Of a DNA stretch of 64,000 nt, positions 21,271-30,317 are shown piece by piece. The notes under the pieces were generated by a model. It saw nothing but the letters and a program-made list of their open reading frames with translations. It did no database searches and had not been told where the DNA came from. Source of the stretch: Dickeya poaceiphila (GTDB lineage: Bacteria > Pseudomonadota > Gammaproteobacteria > Enterobacterales > Enterobacteriaceae); contig NZ_CP042220.2 of NCBI RefSeq assembly GCF_007858975.2, positions 3,410,001-3,474,000 on the forward strand, given 5' to 3'. Numbering within the stretch: the stretch's first letter is position 1; each line of letters starts with the position of its first letter. A program made the translations under genes and the position numbers.

Positions 21271-21840
21271 AACTACTCACATCGCACCTCCTGTATTAGA
21301 CATAAACCTTCAAACCGTTTTAACCATGAATAAAATCATTGCGCTACTCCGGTGGTTATAAATAACGAGTCTCCCTCACATTTCGCATAATTTATATTCC
21401 GCAGGCCACTGATGTCCTCGCTGAAAAACACGCCAAATATCCATATCATTCCTATACACCTGGAATAAAAAGCGCGCTATGAATCAATACACCACTACTC
21501 ACCCTATTTCATCAGACGTAATAAATACCACTAGTTAAAAAACATGACGCCGATAACAGAATACAGCACGCCTATGCCTGACACCGAAAAAATGACTTAA
21601 AACAATATTTGCGTGGGGTCACAGATTCCCTGCTGATGGCCATTTTATCCATAAGATCAGCGAATACGCCCTGACCCTCTTCCCATGACAAAAACTACTG
21701 TTTTGTTATGAACGTTGAGTGGAGGAAAAATAATGCCGCCTGTCGTATCCCGATACAGGCGACAATGTTGAATACCCAATAATACCGCTGTCCCCAAGAA
21801 CGAAAACCGATAGCCAATGATTACCAGAGAGGACACTTTT
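21271..21840. other. Upstream region of ytfQ
   Basis: 570 bases without a supported gene; presumably the ytfQ promoter and 5' region. No perfect CRP site seen. Confidence 0.3.
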
Positions 21841-22797
21841 ATGTGGAAACGCGTCATTTTAGCTTCAGCTGTATGTGCGTCACTGTCATCAGTCGCGCTG
21901 GCAGCGCCATTGACAGTGGGATTTTCTCAAGTCGGATCGGAATCAGGCTGGCGCGCGGCTGAAACGACCGTGGCCAAAGAGCAGGCAAAAGCGCGCGGTA
22001 TTAACCTGAAAATTGCCGATGCCCAGCAAAAACAGGAGAACCAGATCAAAGCAGTACGCTCCTTTATCGCACAAGGGGTGGACGCTATTTTCATTGCTCC
22101 CGTGGTAGCAACCGGCTGGGAACCCGTGCTGAAAGAAGCCAAAGAAGCCAGGATACCAGTAATTCTGCTAGACCGCGGTATTGACGTCAAAGACGACTCG
22201 CTTTATCTCACTACCGTACGCGCCGACAATATCAAAGAAGGGGCATTAATTGGCGAATGGCTGATTAAAACCGAAAACGGCAAAACCTGTAATGTCGTTC
22301 AATTAGAAGGCACCGTCGGCGCCAGCGTCGCCATTGACCGTAAAAAAGGGTTTGAAGACGCTATCGCTAAAACACCGAATATTAAAATTATCCGTTCCCA
22401 GTCTGGCGACTTTACCCGTAGCGGCGGCAAACAGGTAATGGAAAGTTTTATCAAGTCAGAGAATAACGGCAAAAATATCTGCATGGTTTTCGCCCATAAC
22501 GACGATATGGTGATCGGCGCCATTCAGGCTATTAAGGAAGCGGGGTTAAAACCGGGAAAAGATATTCTGACCGGATCGATTGACGGTGTGCCGGATATTT
22601 TCCGTGCCATGCTGGCAAACGAGGCTAATGTCTCGGTTGAACTGACGCCAAATATGGCCGGGCCGGCATTTGATGCGCTGGAAAAATATAAAAAGGATGG
22701 CACATTGCCAGCCAAACTGATTCTGACGCCGTCCACCCTATTTAAACCAGACAGCGCACAGGCTGAGCTCGATAAGAAAAAGAACATGGGATATTGA
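21841..22797 (+). CDS. ytfQ: Galactofuranose ABC transporter, periplasmic binding protein YtfQ
   Basis: A 318-residue periplasmic binding protein (type I fold) with signal peptide MWKRVILASAVCASLSSVALA. It matches E. coli YtfQ almost throughout (AAPLTVGFSQVGSESGWRAA, NQIKAVRSFIAQGVDAIFIAP, GTVGASVAIDRKKGF, VFAHNDDMVIGAIQAIKEAG, DILTGSIDGVPDIF). E. coli YtfQ binds galactofuranose and galactopyranose. ATG 21841 follows GAGAGGACAC and is chosen over an in-frame start at 21817. It is the first gene of ytfQ-ytfR-ytfT-yjfF. Confidence 0.97.
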   Translation: MWKRVILASAVCASLSSVALAAPLTVGFSQVGSESGWRAAETTVAKEQAKARGINLKIADAQQKQENQIKAVRSFIAQGVDAIFIAPVVATGWEPVLKEAKEARIPVILLDRGIDVKDDSLYLTTVRADNIKEGALIGEWLIKTENGKTCNVVQLEGTVGASVAIDRKKGFEDAIAKTPNIKIIRSQSGDFTRSGGKQVMESFIKSENNGKNICMVFAHNDDMVIGAIQAIKEAGLKPGKDILTGSIDGVPDIFRAMLANEANVSVELTPNMAGPAFDALEKYKKDGTLPAKLILTPSTLFKPDSAQAELDKKKNMGY

Positions 22798-22863
22798 TAG
22801 CTCACCACCGCCATGGCCACTACCGCCATGGCGGACATCGCCTGTTTTGTGAGGGAGAATCGC

Positions 22864-24366
22864 ATGAACGGTTTCGACAACCAGGAAATCTTGCGTACGG
22901 AAGGGCTGAGCAAAATTTTTCCTGGGGTGAAAGCACTGGACAAGGTCGATTTCAGCCTGCGGCGCGGGGAAATCATGGCATTGCTGGGGGAAAATGGCGC
23001 GGGCAAATCTACGCTTATCAAAACGCTCACCGGCGTATACCAACGCGATGCGGGCACTATCTATCTCGAAGGTCAGCCCATTTCACCGAAAAATACCGCT
23101 CACGCCCAGCAACTGGGCATCGGCACGGTATATCAGGAAGTTAACCTGCTGCCCAATCTGTCAGTGGCGGATAACCTGTTTATTGGCCGCGAACCCAGAC
23201 GCTTCGGATTACTGCAACGCACCGAGATGGAAAAGCGCGCAGAAGCGCTGATGTCCTCCTATGGCTTCGAACTGGATGTCCGCGAACCGCTGAACCGCTT
23301 TTCCGTGGCGATGCAGCAAATCGTCGCCATCTGCCGCGCCATTGACCTGTCCGCCAGGGTGTTAATCCTCGACGAACCTACCGCCAGTCTTGACACTCAG
23401 GAAGTAGAGATGCTGTTCACCCTGATGCGTCAACTGCGCGATCAGGGCGTCAGTCTGATCTTCGTCACGCATTTTCTCGACCAGGTTTATCAGGTGACCG
23501 ACCGCATTACCGTGCTGCGCAACGGCGCATTCGTCGGCACCCACGACACGGCATCGCTGCCGCAGATAGAACTGGTAAAAATGATGCTGGGCCGCGAACT
23601 GGAGCAGAACGCGCTGCAACGCGCCGGACGCACGTTGCTGAGCGACAAGCCGGTAGTGGAATTCAAAGGCTACGGCAAAAAAGGGGTGATTGAACCATTC
23701 GAACTGGCGGTACGGCCTGGTGAAATCGTCGGTCTTGCCGGGTTGCTGGGTTCCGGGCGCACAGAAACCGCCGAAGTGATCTTCGGCATCAAACCAGCTG
23801 ATCGCGGTGAAGCGGTGATCAAAGGCAAATCGCAGACGTTGCGCTCGCCGCATCAGGCCTCCTGCCTTGGCATCGGTTTTTGCCCGGAAGATCGCAAAAC
23901 CGACGGCATTATCGCTGCCGCGTCGGTACGGGAGAATATCATTCTGGCGCTGCAAGCCCAGCGCGGCTGGCTACGCCCCATACCCCGCAAGGAGCAGCTA
24001 GCCATTGCCGAGCGATTCATTCGCCAGCTTGGCATCCGCACCCCAAGCGCCGATCAACCCATCGAATTGCTGTCCGGCGGTAACCAACAGAAAGTGCTGT
24101 TGTCCCGCTGGCTGCTGACCAAGCCGCAATTCCTGATCCTGGATGAACCGACCCGCGGCATCGACGTCGGCGCTCATGCCGAGATCATCCGGTTGATCGA
24201 AAGTCTGTGCGCCAATGGGCTGGCGCTGCTGGTGATCTCGTCCGAACTGGAAGAACTGGTGGGGTACGCCGACCGGGTACTGATTATGCGTGACCGGCAG
24301 CAGGTGGCGGAAATCCCGCTCGACCAGCTATCCGTTTCCGCCATCATGAATGCCATCGCGGCATAA
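22864..24366 (+). CDS. ytfR: Sugar ABC transporter ATP-binding protein YtfR
   Basis: A 500-residue tandem ABC ATPase of the CUT2 type that powers galactofuranose uptake. The first nucleotide-binding domain has Walker A GENGAGKST near 42 and Walker B ILILDEPTASLD; its signature region is degenerate (NRFSVAMQQ). The second has a degenerate Walker A (GLLGSGRTE), signature LSGGNQQK and Walker B FLILDEPTRGID. This pairing is normal for CUT2 proteins. ATG 22864 has GAGGGAGA upstream and gives the E. coli length; an upstream frame extension is not used. The gap to ytfQ is 66 bases. Confidence 0.96.
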   Translation: MNGFDNQEILRTEGLSKIFPGVKALDKVDFSLRRGEIMALLGENGAGKSTLIKTLTGVYQRDAGTIYLEGQPISPKNTAHAQQLGIGTVYQEVNLLPNLSVADNLFIGREPRRFGLLQRTEMEKRAEALMSSYGFELDVREPLNRFSVAMQQIVAICRAIDLSARVLILDEPTASLDTQEVEMLFTLMRQLRDQGVSLIFVTHFLDQVYQVTDRITVLRNGAFVGTHDTASLPQIELVKMMLGRELEQNALQRAGRTLLSDKPVVEFKGYGKKGVIEPFELAVRPGEIVGLAGLLGSGRTETAEVIFGIKPADRGEAVIKGKSQTLRSPHQASCLGIGFCPEDRKTDGIIAAASVRENIILALQAQRGWLRPIPRKEQLAIAERFIRQLGIRTPSADQPIELLSGGNQQKVLLSRWLLTKPQFLILDEPTRGIDVGAHAEIIRLIESLCANGLALLVISSELEELVGYADRVLIMRDRQQVAEIPLDQLSVSAIMNAIAA

Positions 24367-24379
24367 GGAGGGCATAGTG

Positions 24380-25417
24380 ATGCCTCGATCACTGAGCAAG
24401 CCGGGTTCTGATAAACACCCGTTTCGCTGGCCGTCATTACGGTTTTCACAGGGTATGCCGCAGATAGCCGCGCTGGCGCTGGTACTGCTGGTAGACAGCC
24501 TGGTCGCCAGCCACTTTTTCCAGATTGTCGTGCAGGATGGCCGCTTGTTCGGTAGCCCCATCGATATCCTTAACCGTGCCGCACCGGTGGCGTTGCTGGC
24601 GATCGGCATGACGCTGGTGATCGCCACCGGCGGCATTGACCTGTCGGTCGGGGCGATTATGGCGATTTCCGGGGCGGTTGCAGCATCGCTCACCGTACAA
24701 GGCTACAGCCTGTCGGTAGTGCTGCTGGCGGCGCTCGGCGTCGGCATGTTGGCCGGGTTGTGGAACGGTATTCTGGTTGCTGTCCTGAAGATTCAGCCAT
24801 TCGTCGCTACCTTGATCCTGATGGTAGCCGGGCGCGGTATCGCCCAGTTGATTACCGCCGGGCAGATAGTCACCTTCAACTCGCCGCCGCTGGCATGGCT
24901 TGGCAGCGGCGCGCTATTCTACTTCCCAACGCCGGTCATCATTGCGCTGGTCACACTGCTGTTGTTCTGGTTGCTGGTGCGGCGCACCGCGCTGGGGCTG
25001 TTCATCGAATCAGTGGGGATCAACATCCGGGCGGCGAAAAACGCCGGGGTCAGTACCCGCGCCATGGTGACCATGACGTATATACTGAGCGGGCTGTGTG
25101 CCGCCATCGCCGGGGTGATCGTCACCGCCGATATTCGGGGTGCTGATGCCAACAACGCCGGTCTGTGGCTGGAGATGGACGCCATTCTCGCCGTGGTGAT
25201 CGGTGGCGGTTCGCTGATGGGTGGTCGCTTCAACATGGTACTTTCCGTGTTAGGCGCGCTGATTATTCAGGGCATGAACACCGGTATTCTGCTGTCAGGT
25301 TTTCCACCGGAGCTCAATCAGGTGGTGAAAGCCGTCGTGGTATTGTGCGTACTGGTCGTCCAGTCGCCACGTTTTGTGACCTTGCTGAAAGGAGCTGGCC
25401 GCCATGATAAAGCGTAA
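24380..25417 (+). CDS. ytfT: Sugar ABC transporter permease YtfT
   Basis: A 345-residue inner membrane permease with about eight to ten hydrophobic segments, pairing with YjfF to form the channel of the galactofuranose importer. Typical CUT2 permease text: LNRAAPVALLAIGMTLVIATGGIDLSVG (quoted in part), AAKNAGVSTRAM, DAILAVVIGGGSLMGG. AAGGAGGG precedes; GTG at 24377 is an equally good start. It starts 13 bases after ytfR and its 3' end overlaps yjfF by 14 bases. Confidence 0.95.
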   Translation: MPRSLSKPGSDKHPFRWPSLRFSQGMPQIAALALVLLVDSLVASHFFQIVVQDGRLFGSPIDILNRAAPVALLAIGMTLVIATGGIDLSVGAIMAISGAVAASLTVQGYSLSVVLLAALGVGMLAGLWNGILVAVLKIQPFVATLILMVAGRGIAQLITAGQIVTFNSPPLAWLGSGALFYFPTPVIIALVTLLLFWLLVRRTALGLFIESVGINIRAAKNAGVSTRAMVTMTYILSGLCAAIAGVIVTADIRGADANNAGLWLEMDAILAVVIGGGSLMGGRFNMVLSVLGALIIQGMNTGILLSGFPPELNQVVKAVVVLCVLVVQSPRFVTLLKGAGRHDKA

Positions 25418-26396
25418 CTTGCCGCTGATGATCACACTGGCGGTATTCGTGCTTGGGTACCTGTACTGCCTGACGCAATTTCCAGGTTTCGCCTCCACGC
25501 GTGTCATCTGCAACATTCTTACCGATAATGCCTTTCTGGGTATTGTCGCCGTCGGCATGACCTTTGTGATCCTCTCCGGCGGTATCGACCTGTCCGTCGG
25601 GTCGGTGATCGCGTTTACCGGCGTGTTCCTCGCCAAAGCCATCGGCATGTGGGGACTGTCGCCGCTGGTGGCGTTCCCGTTGATCCTGCTGATGGGGTGC
25701 GCCTTTGGCGCATTCATGGGCCTGCTCATCGATGCGTTAAAAATCCCGGCGTTTATTATCACGCTGGCGGGAATGTTCTTTCTGCGCGGCGCCAGCTATC
25801 TGGTATCGAAAGAATCCCTGCCGATTAACCACCCGATCTACGAGACGCTCTCCAGTCTGGCATGGACTATCCCCGGCGGCGGTCGGCTCAGCGCCATGGG
25901 GCTGTTGATGCTGATGGTGGTCGCCGTCGGCATCGTGCTGGCGCGCCATACCCGCTTCGGCAATCAGGTTTACGCCATCGGCGGCAACAGCACCTCCGCC
26001 AACCTGATGGGTATTTCCACCCGCAGCACCACCATTCGCATTTACATGCTGTCCACCGGGCTGGCGACCCTCGCCGGGATCGTATTCTCCATTTATACCT
26101 CGGCAGGTTATGCGCTGGCGGGTGTTGGGGTCGAGCTGGACGCCATCGCCTCGGTGGTGATCGGCGGCACGCTGCTGAGCGGCGGCGTCGGCACCGTACT
26201 CGGCACGCTGTTCGGCGTGGCGATTCAGGGGTTGATTCAGACCTACATCAACTTTGACGGCACGCTCAGTTCCTGGTGGACCAAGATTGCCATCGGCATA
26301 TTGCTGTTTGTATTCATTGCCCTGCAACGCGGCCTGACCGCACTGTGGGAAAACCGCCAGAACGCGCCGGTAAAACGTGTCGTCCCGCACGGATAA
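25404..26396 (+). CDS. yjfF: Sugar ABC transporter permease YjfF
   Basis: A 330-residue CUT2 permease, the second membrane subunit of the YtfQRT-YjfF importer. Shared motifs are GMTFVILSGGIDLSVGSV, YAIGGNSTSANLMGIST and DAIASVVIGGTLLSGG. ATG 25404 has AAAGGAGCTGG upstream, inside the end of ytfT, so translation is coupled. Length matches E. coli (331). Confidence 0.95.
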   Translation: MIKRNLPLMITLAVFVLGYLYCLTQFPGFASTRVICNILTDNAFLGIVAVGMTFVILSGGIDLSVGSVIAFTGVFLAKAIGMWGLSPLVAFPLILLMGCAFGAFMGLLIDALKIPAFIITLAGMFFLRGASYLVSKESLPINHPIYETLSSLAWTIPGGGRLSAMGLLMLMVVAVGIVLARHTRFGNQVYAIGGNSTSANLMGISTRSTTIRIYMLSTGLATLAGIVFSIYTSAGYALAGVGVELDAIASVVIGGTLLSGGVGTVLGTLFGVAIQGLIQTYINFDGTLSSWWTKIAIGILLFVFIALQRGLTALWENRQNAPVKRVVPHG

Positions 26397-26785
26397 CGGC
26401 AGAACCGATCACCCTCCCCCATACGCAGGTGTGAAAAACGTAGGTGTGAGATGCCCCACAAGGCCTCACCCTACGTTTGTACTCGTCTGACGCACCTACG
26501 CGCCTTTAGCCCAACGTCGCACACCTGCGGCAAACTTGCTATTGGCCGGAATACGCCTATGTTTGAATACAGGAACAGCGCATATTGTCATCGGGCAACG
26601 ACCCGCATAGCGCTTTTCGACCTTGCCACCCTTCGCTTTCCTTTCTTCACACCACCAGGTTGTACGTTGTTCGAACATAACGATATGAGGTTACCGTCAG
26701 CACGGTACTTAGCCTGTGCAACGTTTTTTTCGGGTGGCGATACTTCACTGTTCGACATTGACACGTTCTATCGAGAGGAAATGTT
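26397..26785. other. Intergenic region before the decarboxylase gene
   Basis: 389 bases with no supported gene; likely carries the promoter of the downstream gene. No operator recognised. Confidence 0.3.
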
Positions 26786-28207
26786 ATGACGCATACCAAA
26801 AGCCGCACAACAAGTACACCTGAAGCAGAACAGTCGCCACATTACGAAAGCAGCGGACACAGCCTGCTTACCCTGGATAACGCCGGGCCGATCCAGATGG
26901 GATTTTGGGTACCCAACCGGGTATGGGCTACCGCAAAATTCCTGATACCACTGCGCGAGCATATCGCCAACAAGAAACATACCAATACCCTGACGCCAAT
27001 GCAGCCGGTGCTCCAGAACTTTAAAAACTGGGTGACCAACCACAGCGTCTACCGCATGTGGCTCAATAGCATGATCGAACAATCCAACGCCTATGTTGCT
27101 TCTCTGCCCGAATCCACCCGCAAGCAGATCAGCGACGATGGCGATGCGACCTGGATAGACAGCTACGACAGCTTCTTCGAGATCCTCAACGAAATCATCA
27201 CCACCTCACCGTCGTTCAACACCACCGTACAAGTCGGGACTCCGATGAATGCGTTTCTGGCGGTGGCAATGGGGACAGAAGCAGGCGTGGCACTGTTCCA
27301 CGACGCTACGTTCAATCAGCAGTTCCGCCAGATGTTGGACGCCTGGAACACCTTCCTGAAAAGCAGCGCCTCACTCGACAAACTCGATATCGAGCAACCG
27401 GAAAAACCCGGCTCCTGGATCTCCAAAGCCGCATATCAGGCCGGCGTCTGGCACCAGATGCAGCACGATCCCAACCGACCGGGCTACGGTTTCGCCAGCT
27501 GGAACGATTTCTTTATCCGTCAGTTCGTACCCGGCGCGCGCCCATTCCAGGGCGATCCAAACACCCAGATAGATATCGGCTGCGAAACCACACCGTGGCG
27601 ATATGCTGACCAGTTGCAGTTGGAGAGCCGATTCTGGGTCAAAGACATCCCCTATTCACTGCTCGATCTGTTCGGTGGACAGCGGCAATGGGCCAAACTG
27701 TTCGAAGGAGGGCAGCTTTATCAAGGGTTCCTCTCCGCCACCCACTATCATCGCTGGAACTCGCCGCTAGACGGTTTTCTGGTGCGTTCCTGGGTTGAAC
27801 CGGGTACTTATTTTGCTCAGCGTCCTGGGCAGGGCGAAAATCAGGGCACCTGGGAAGGCACTGAGTCACAACCGTACCTCGGCCATGTGGCCGCACGCGC
27901 GGTGTTTATCTTCCGGCACAAGACCTGTGGTTATGTGGCGCTAATCTGCATCGGCATGGTGGAAGTTTCCAGCTGTGTGATCGAACCCAGCACCTTTATC
28001 GTTGAAGAAAGCGCCGAGCCGGTTAGCATCACGCGCGGCGTCGAAATCGGTCACTTCGAGTTCGGCGGCTCGACCCACATGATGATCTTCCAGAAAGATC
28101 GAGTAGCGTTGGAAAAATGGGCCATCGACGCCGTCAGTCACCGCAACGATAAAAACCCCATCCCGCTTGGCAGCGTGATCGCCACTGCGCGGGATAGCAA
28201 AGGCTAA
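26786..28207 (+). CDS. Phosphatidylserine-decarboxylase-like protein (predicted pyruvoyl amino acid decarboxylase)
   Basis: A 473-residue protein with an N-terminal helical PSD-associated domain (about 30-230) and a C-terminal PSD catalytic domain. The family residues are visible: THYHRWNSP with His320/His322, and the self-cleavage motif FGGST with Ser429, which would become the pyruvoyl group; cleavage would give a small alpha chain of about 45 residues. There is no signal peptide or membrane anchor, unlike the true Psd. This architecture resembles the fungal tryptophan decarboxylase PsiD, a PSD relative acting on a free amino acid. The substrate cannot be told. The eutE-like and eutR-like genes follow; a strong terminator separates it from eutE. 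GAGAGGAA precedes ATG 26786. Confidence 0.82.
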   Translation: MTHTKSRTTSTPEAEQSPHYESSGHSLLTLDNAGPIQMGFWVPNRVWATAKFLIPLREHIANKKHTNTLTPMQPVLQNFKNWVTNHSVYRMWLNSMIEQSNAYVASLPESTRKQISDDGDATWIDSYDSFFEILNEIITTSPSFNTTVQVGTPMNAFLAVAMGTEAGVALFHDATFNQQFRQMLDAWNTFLKSSASLDKLDIEQPEKPGSWISKAAYQAGVWHQMQHDPNRPGYGFASWNDFFIRQFVPGARPFQGDPNTQIDIGCETTPWRYADQLQLESRFWVKDIPYSLLDLFGGQRQWAKLFEGGQLYQGFLSATHYHRWNSPLDGFLVRSWVEPGTYFAQRPGQGENQGTWEGTESQPYLGHVAARAVFIFRHKTCGYVALICIGMVEVSSCVIEPSTFIVEESAEPVSITRGVEIGHFEFGGSTHMMIFQKDRVALEKWAIDAVSHRNDKNPIPLGSVIATARDSKG

Positions 28208-28220
28208 TCAGCACCCACAT

Positions 28221-28258
28221 CGGGTTTCGGCTGCGGCCTGGGCCACAGCCGAAACCCG
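28221..28258 (+). terminator. Terminator of the PSD-like gene
   Basis: CGGGTTTCGGCTG and CAGCCGAAACCCG form a perfect 13-pair stem with a 12-base loop. Confidence 0.8.
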
Positions 28259-28671
28259 CATCATCGTCCGATGATTTCTTTTCTGTTAATCGATGGTTCT
28301 TTTTTCGTGATCTCTTTCAACCTTTACGCCGACTTGCCGAATTTTGTTATTCGCTTTGACCTGCCGTTGCCACAATGACCACAAGTCAACACAGGAAACA
28401 CCGGGCCGCCCCATCAGAACAGGCGCGGCATTAAAATGGAAGGGTTCTCTCAGGGATGAGAATCCTCCGGGCGCGGCACAATCCTTCTGGCTTCCCTGGT
28501 TGGAATGGCGCCCTCTGCGCGTACCAAGCCGAACGCAGCCGGACTTGAATAATACGCCGAATCCGCATCCGTACTTTTTCCGTACTTTTGGCCACGGCAC
28601 TGTTGATCAACGCCATGTAAACCGATGATCAGCGTGGTTTAAACAAGTTACATAACAAGAGGATAGACCCT
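28259..28671. other. Upstream region of the eutE-like gene
   Basis: 413 bases without a supported gene. Presumably contains the promoter and the EutR-type control site; none can be placed with confidence. Confidence 0.3.
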
Positions 28672-30051
28672 ATGGAACACTCCGTGATCGAACCGACCGT
28701 ACCGATGCCCACCCCGGTGATGTTTGATGCACCGAGCGGTATTTTCGACTCGCTTGACGACGCGGTTCAGGCTGCAACGCACGCTCAGCAGCAATTGAGC
28801 AGCGTCGAACTACGTCAACAGGTGATTAAGGCGATTCGGGTTGCTGGCGAGCGCTATGCTCAGGTACTGGCGGAAATGGCAGTGGCCGAAACCGGCATGG
28901 GACGCGTGGTCGATAAGTACATCAAGAACGTGTCGCAGGCGCGCCATACGCCGGGAATCGAGTGCCTGTCGGCGGAAGTGCTGACCGGCGACAACGGGTT
29001 GACGCTGATCGAAAACGCGCCATGGGGGGTCGTGGCGTCGGTCACACCCTCTACCAACCCGGCAGCGACGGTAATCAACAATGCCATCAGCATGATCGCA
29101 GCGGGCAACAGCGTGGTGTTCGCCCCTCATCCGTCGGCGAAACATGTATCGCTGCGTACCATCAGCCTGCTCAACAAAGCGATTGTCGCCACCGGCGGCC
29201 CGGAGAACCTGCTGGTCAGCGTCTTCGAACCCAACATTGAAACCGCGCAACGTCTGTTTTGCTACCCCGGCATCGGCCTGCTGGTGGTCACCGGCGGCGA
29301 AGCGGTGGTGGAAGCGGCACGCAAACATACCGACAAACGGCTGATTGCCGCCGGAGCGGGTAACCCACCGGTAGTGGTGGATGAAACCGCGGACATTCCG
29401 AAAGCGGCCCGCGCCATCGTTAAAGGCGCTTCATTCGACAACAACATCATCTGTGCCGACGAGAAGGTATTGATCGTAGTGGACAGCGTGGCTGATGCTT
29501 TGCTGGCAGAAATGCAGCACAACCATGCCGTGCTGCTCACACCGGAACAAACCGAACAATTGCTGCCGGTGCTGTTGAGCGATATCGACCCGCAGGGTAA
29601 AGGTCGCGTCAACCGCGATTATGTTGGCCGCGATGCCGCTAAACTTGCTGCGGCTATTGGTCTGGAAGTCAGTGAACATACCCGCCTGCTATTGGCTGAA
29701 ACCGACGCCAGCCACCCGTTCGCCATCACTGAACTGATGATGCCGGTACTGCCGGTAGTGCGGGTGAAAAACGTGGATGACGCCATCGCGCTGGCGCTTA
29801 CGCTGGAAAACGGCTGTCGCCACACTGCCGCGATGCACTCCACCAATATCAGGAATCTGAACCGTATGGCGAACGCCATCAACACCAGTATTTTCGTCAA
29901 AAACGGCCCTTGTATCGCCGGGCTGGGGCTGGGCGGCGAAGGCTGGACCTCGATGACCATCTCGACGCCGACCGGTGAAGGCGTGACCTCGGCCCGCACC
30001 TTTGTTCGCCTGCGGCGCTGTGTGCTGGTGGATATGTTCCGTATCGCCTGA
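28672..30051 (+). CDS. eutE: Acetaldehyde dehydrogenase (CoA-acylating), EutE-like
   Basis: A 459-residue CoA-acylating aldehyde dehydrogenase that converts acetaldehyde, CoA and NAD+ to acetyl-CoA. Most of the sequence matches EutE: TGDNGLTLIENAPWGVVASV, GGEAVVEAARKH, KRLIAAGAGNPPVVVDETAD and the active-site DNNIICADEK with Cys261. The N-terminus is divergent (MEHSVIEPTVPMPTPVMFD) and lacks the amphipathic helix that targets PduP/EutE into microcompartments. No shell, ammonia-lyase or alcohol dehydrogenase genes are near. AAGAGGATAG precedes the ATG. A terminator follows at 30069. Confidence 0.92.
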   Translation: MEHSVIEPTVPMPTPVMFDAPSGIFDSLDDAVQAATHAQQQLSSVELRQQVIKAIRVAGERYAQVLAEMAVAETGMGRVVDKYIKNVSQARHTPGIECLSAEVLTGDNGLTLIENAPWGVVASVTPSTNPAATVINNAISMIAAGNSVVFAPHPSAKHVSLRTISLLNKAIVATGGPENLLVSVFEPNIETAQRLFCYPGIGLLVVTGGEAVVEAARKHTDKRLIAAGAGNPPVVVDETADIPKAARAIVKGASFDNNIICADEKVLIVVDSVADALLAEMQHNHAVLLTPEQTEQLLPVLLSDIDPQGKGRVNRDYVGRDAAKLAAAIGLEVSEHTRLLLAETDASHPFAITELMMPVLPVVRVKNVDDAIALALTLENGCRHTAAMHSTNIRNLNRMANAINTSIFVKNGPCIAGLGLGGEGWTSMTISTPTGEGVTSARTFVRLRRCVLVDMFRIA

Positions 30052-30068
30052 ATGGGGTCGCTGCGTTA

Positions 30069-30095
30069 TTGCCGCTGGTTAACCTCCAGCGGCAA
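30069..30095 (+). terminator. Terminator of eutE
   Basis: TTGCCGCTGG, seven-base loop, CCAGCGGCAA; perfect ten-pair stem, weak T tract. Confidence 0.65.
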
Positions 30096-30317
30096 CATCA
30101 CCACGTAACCGGACATAAAGGAGATAAACAGAGGACGAGAAAGCAACGGACGGGTCATATCAGAATAAGGCTAAATGTGCTTTAGCGCCTGTTCCTCCCC
30201 AATCGAATGCCGTATAACGAGCTAATGTATGGGTCTGCCTGAGTGTCGTCCACCGACATGGCGCAGCCATCATGCAGAGTGGACCCCGCCCGACATTGTC
30301 ACGGAGGTGAGCTGACG

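Noticed and set aside
25737..26390. A 217-codon minus-strand frame inside yjfF
   Set aside because: Antisense shadow of a GC-rich conserved gene; low-complexity His/Gly/Gln-rich product.
28672..30051. Part of a bacterial microcompartment operon
   Set aside because: No shell protein genes nearby and the EutE-like N-terminus lacks the usual targeting helix.
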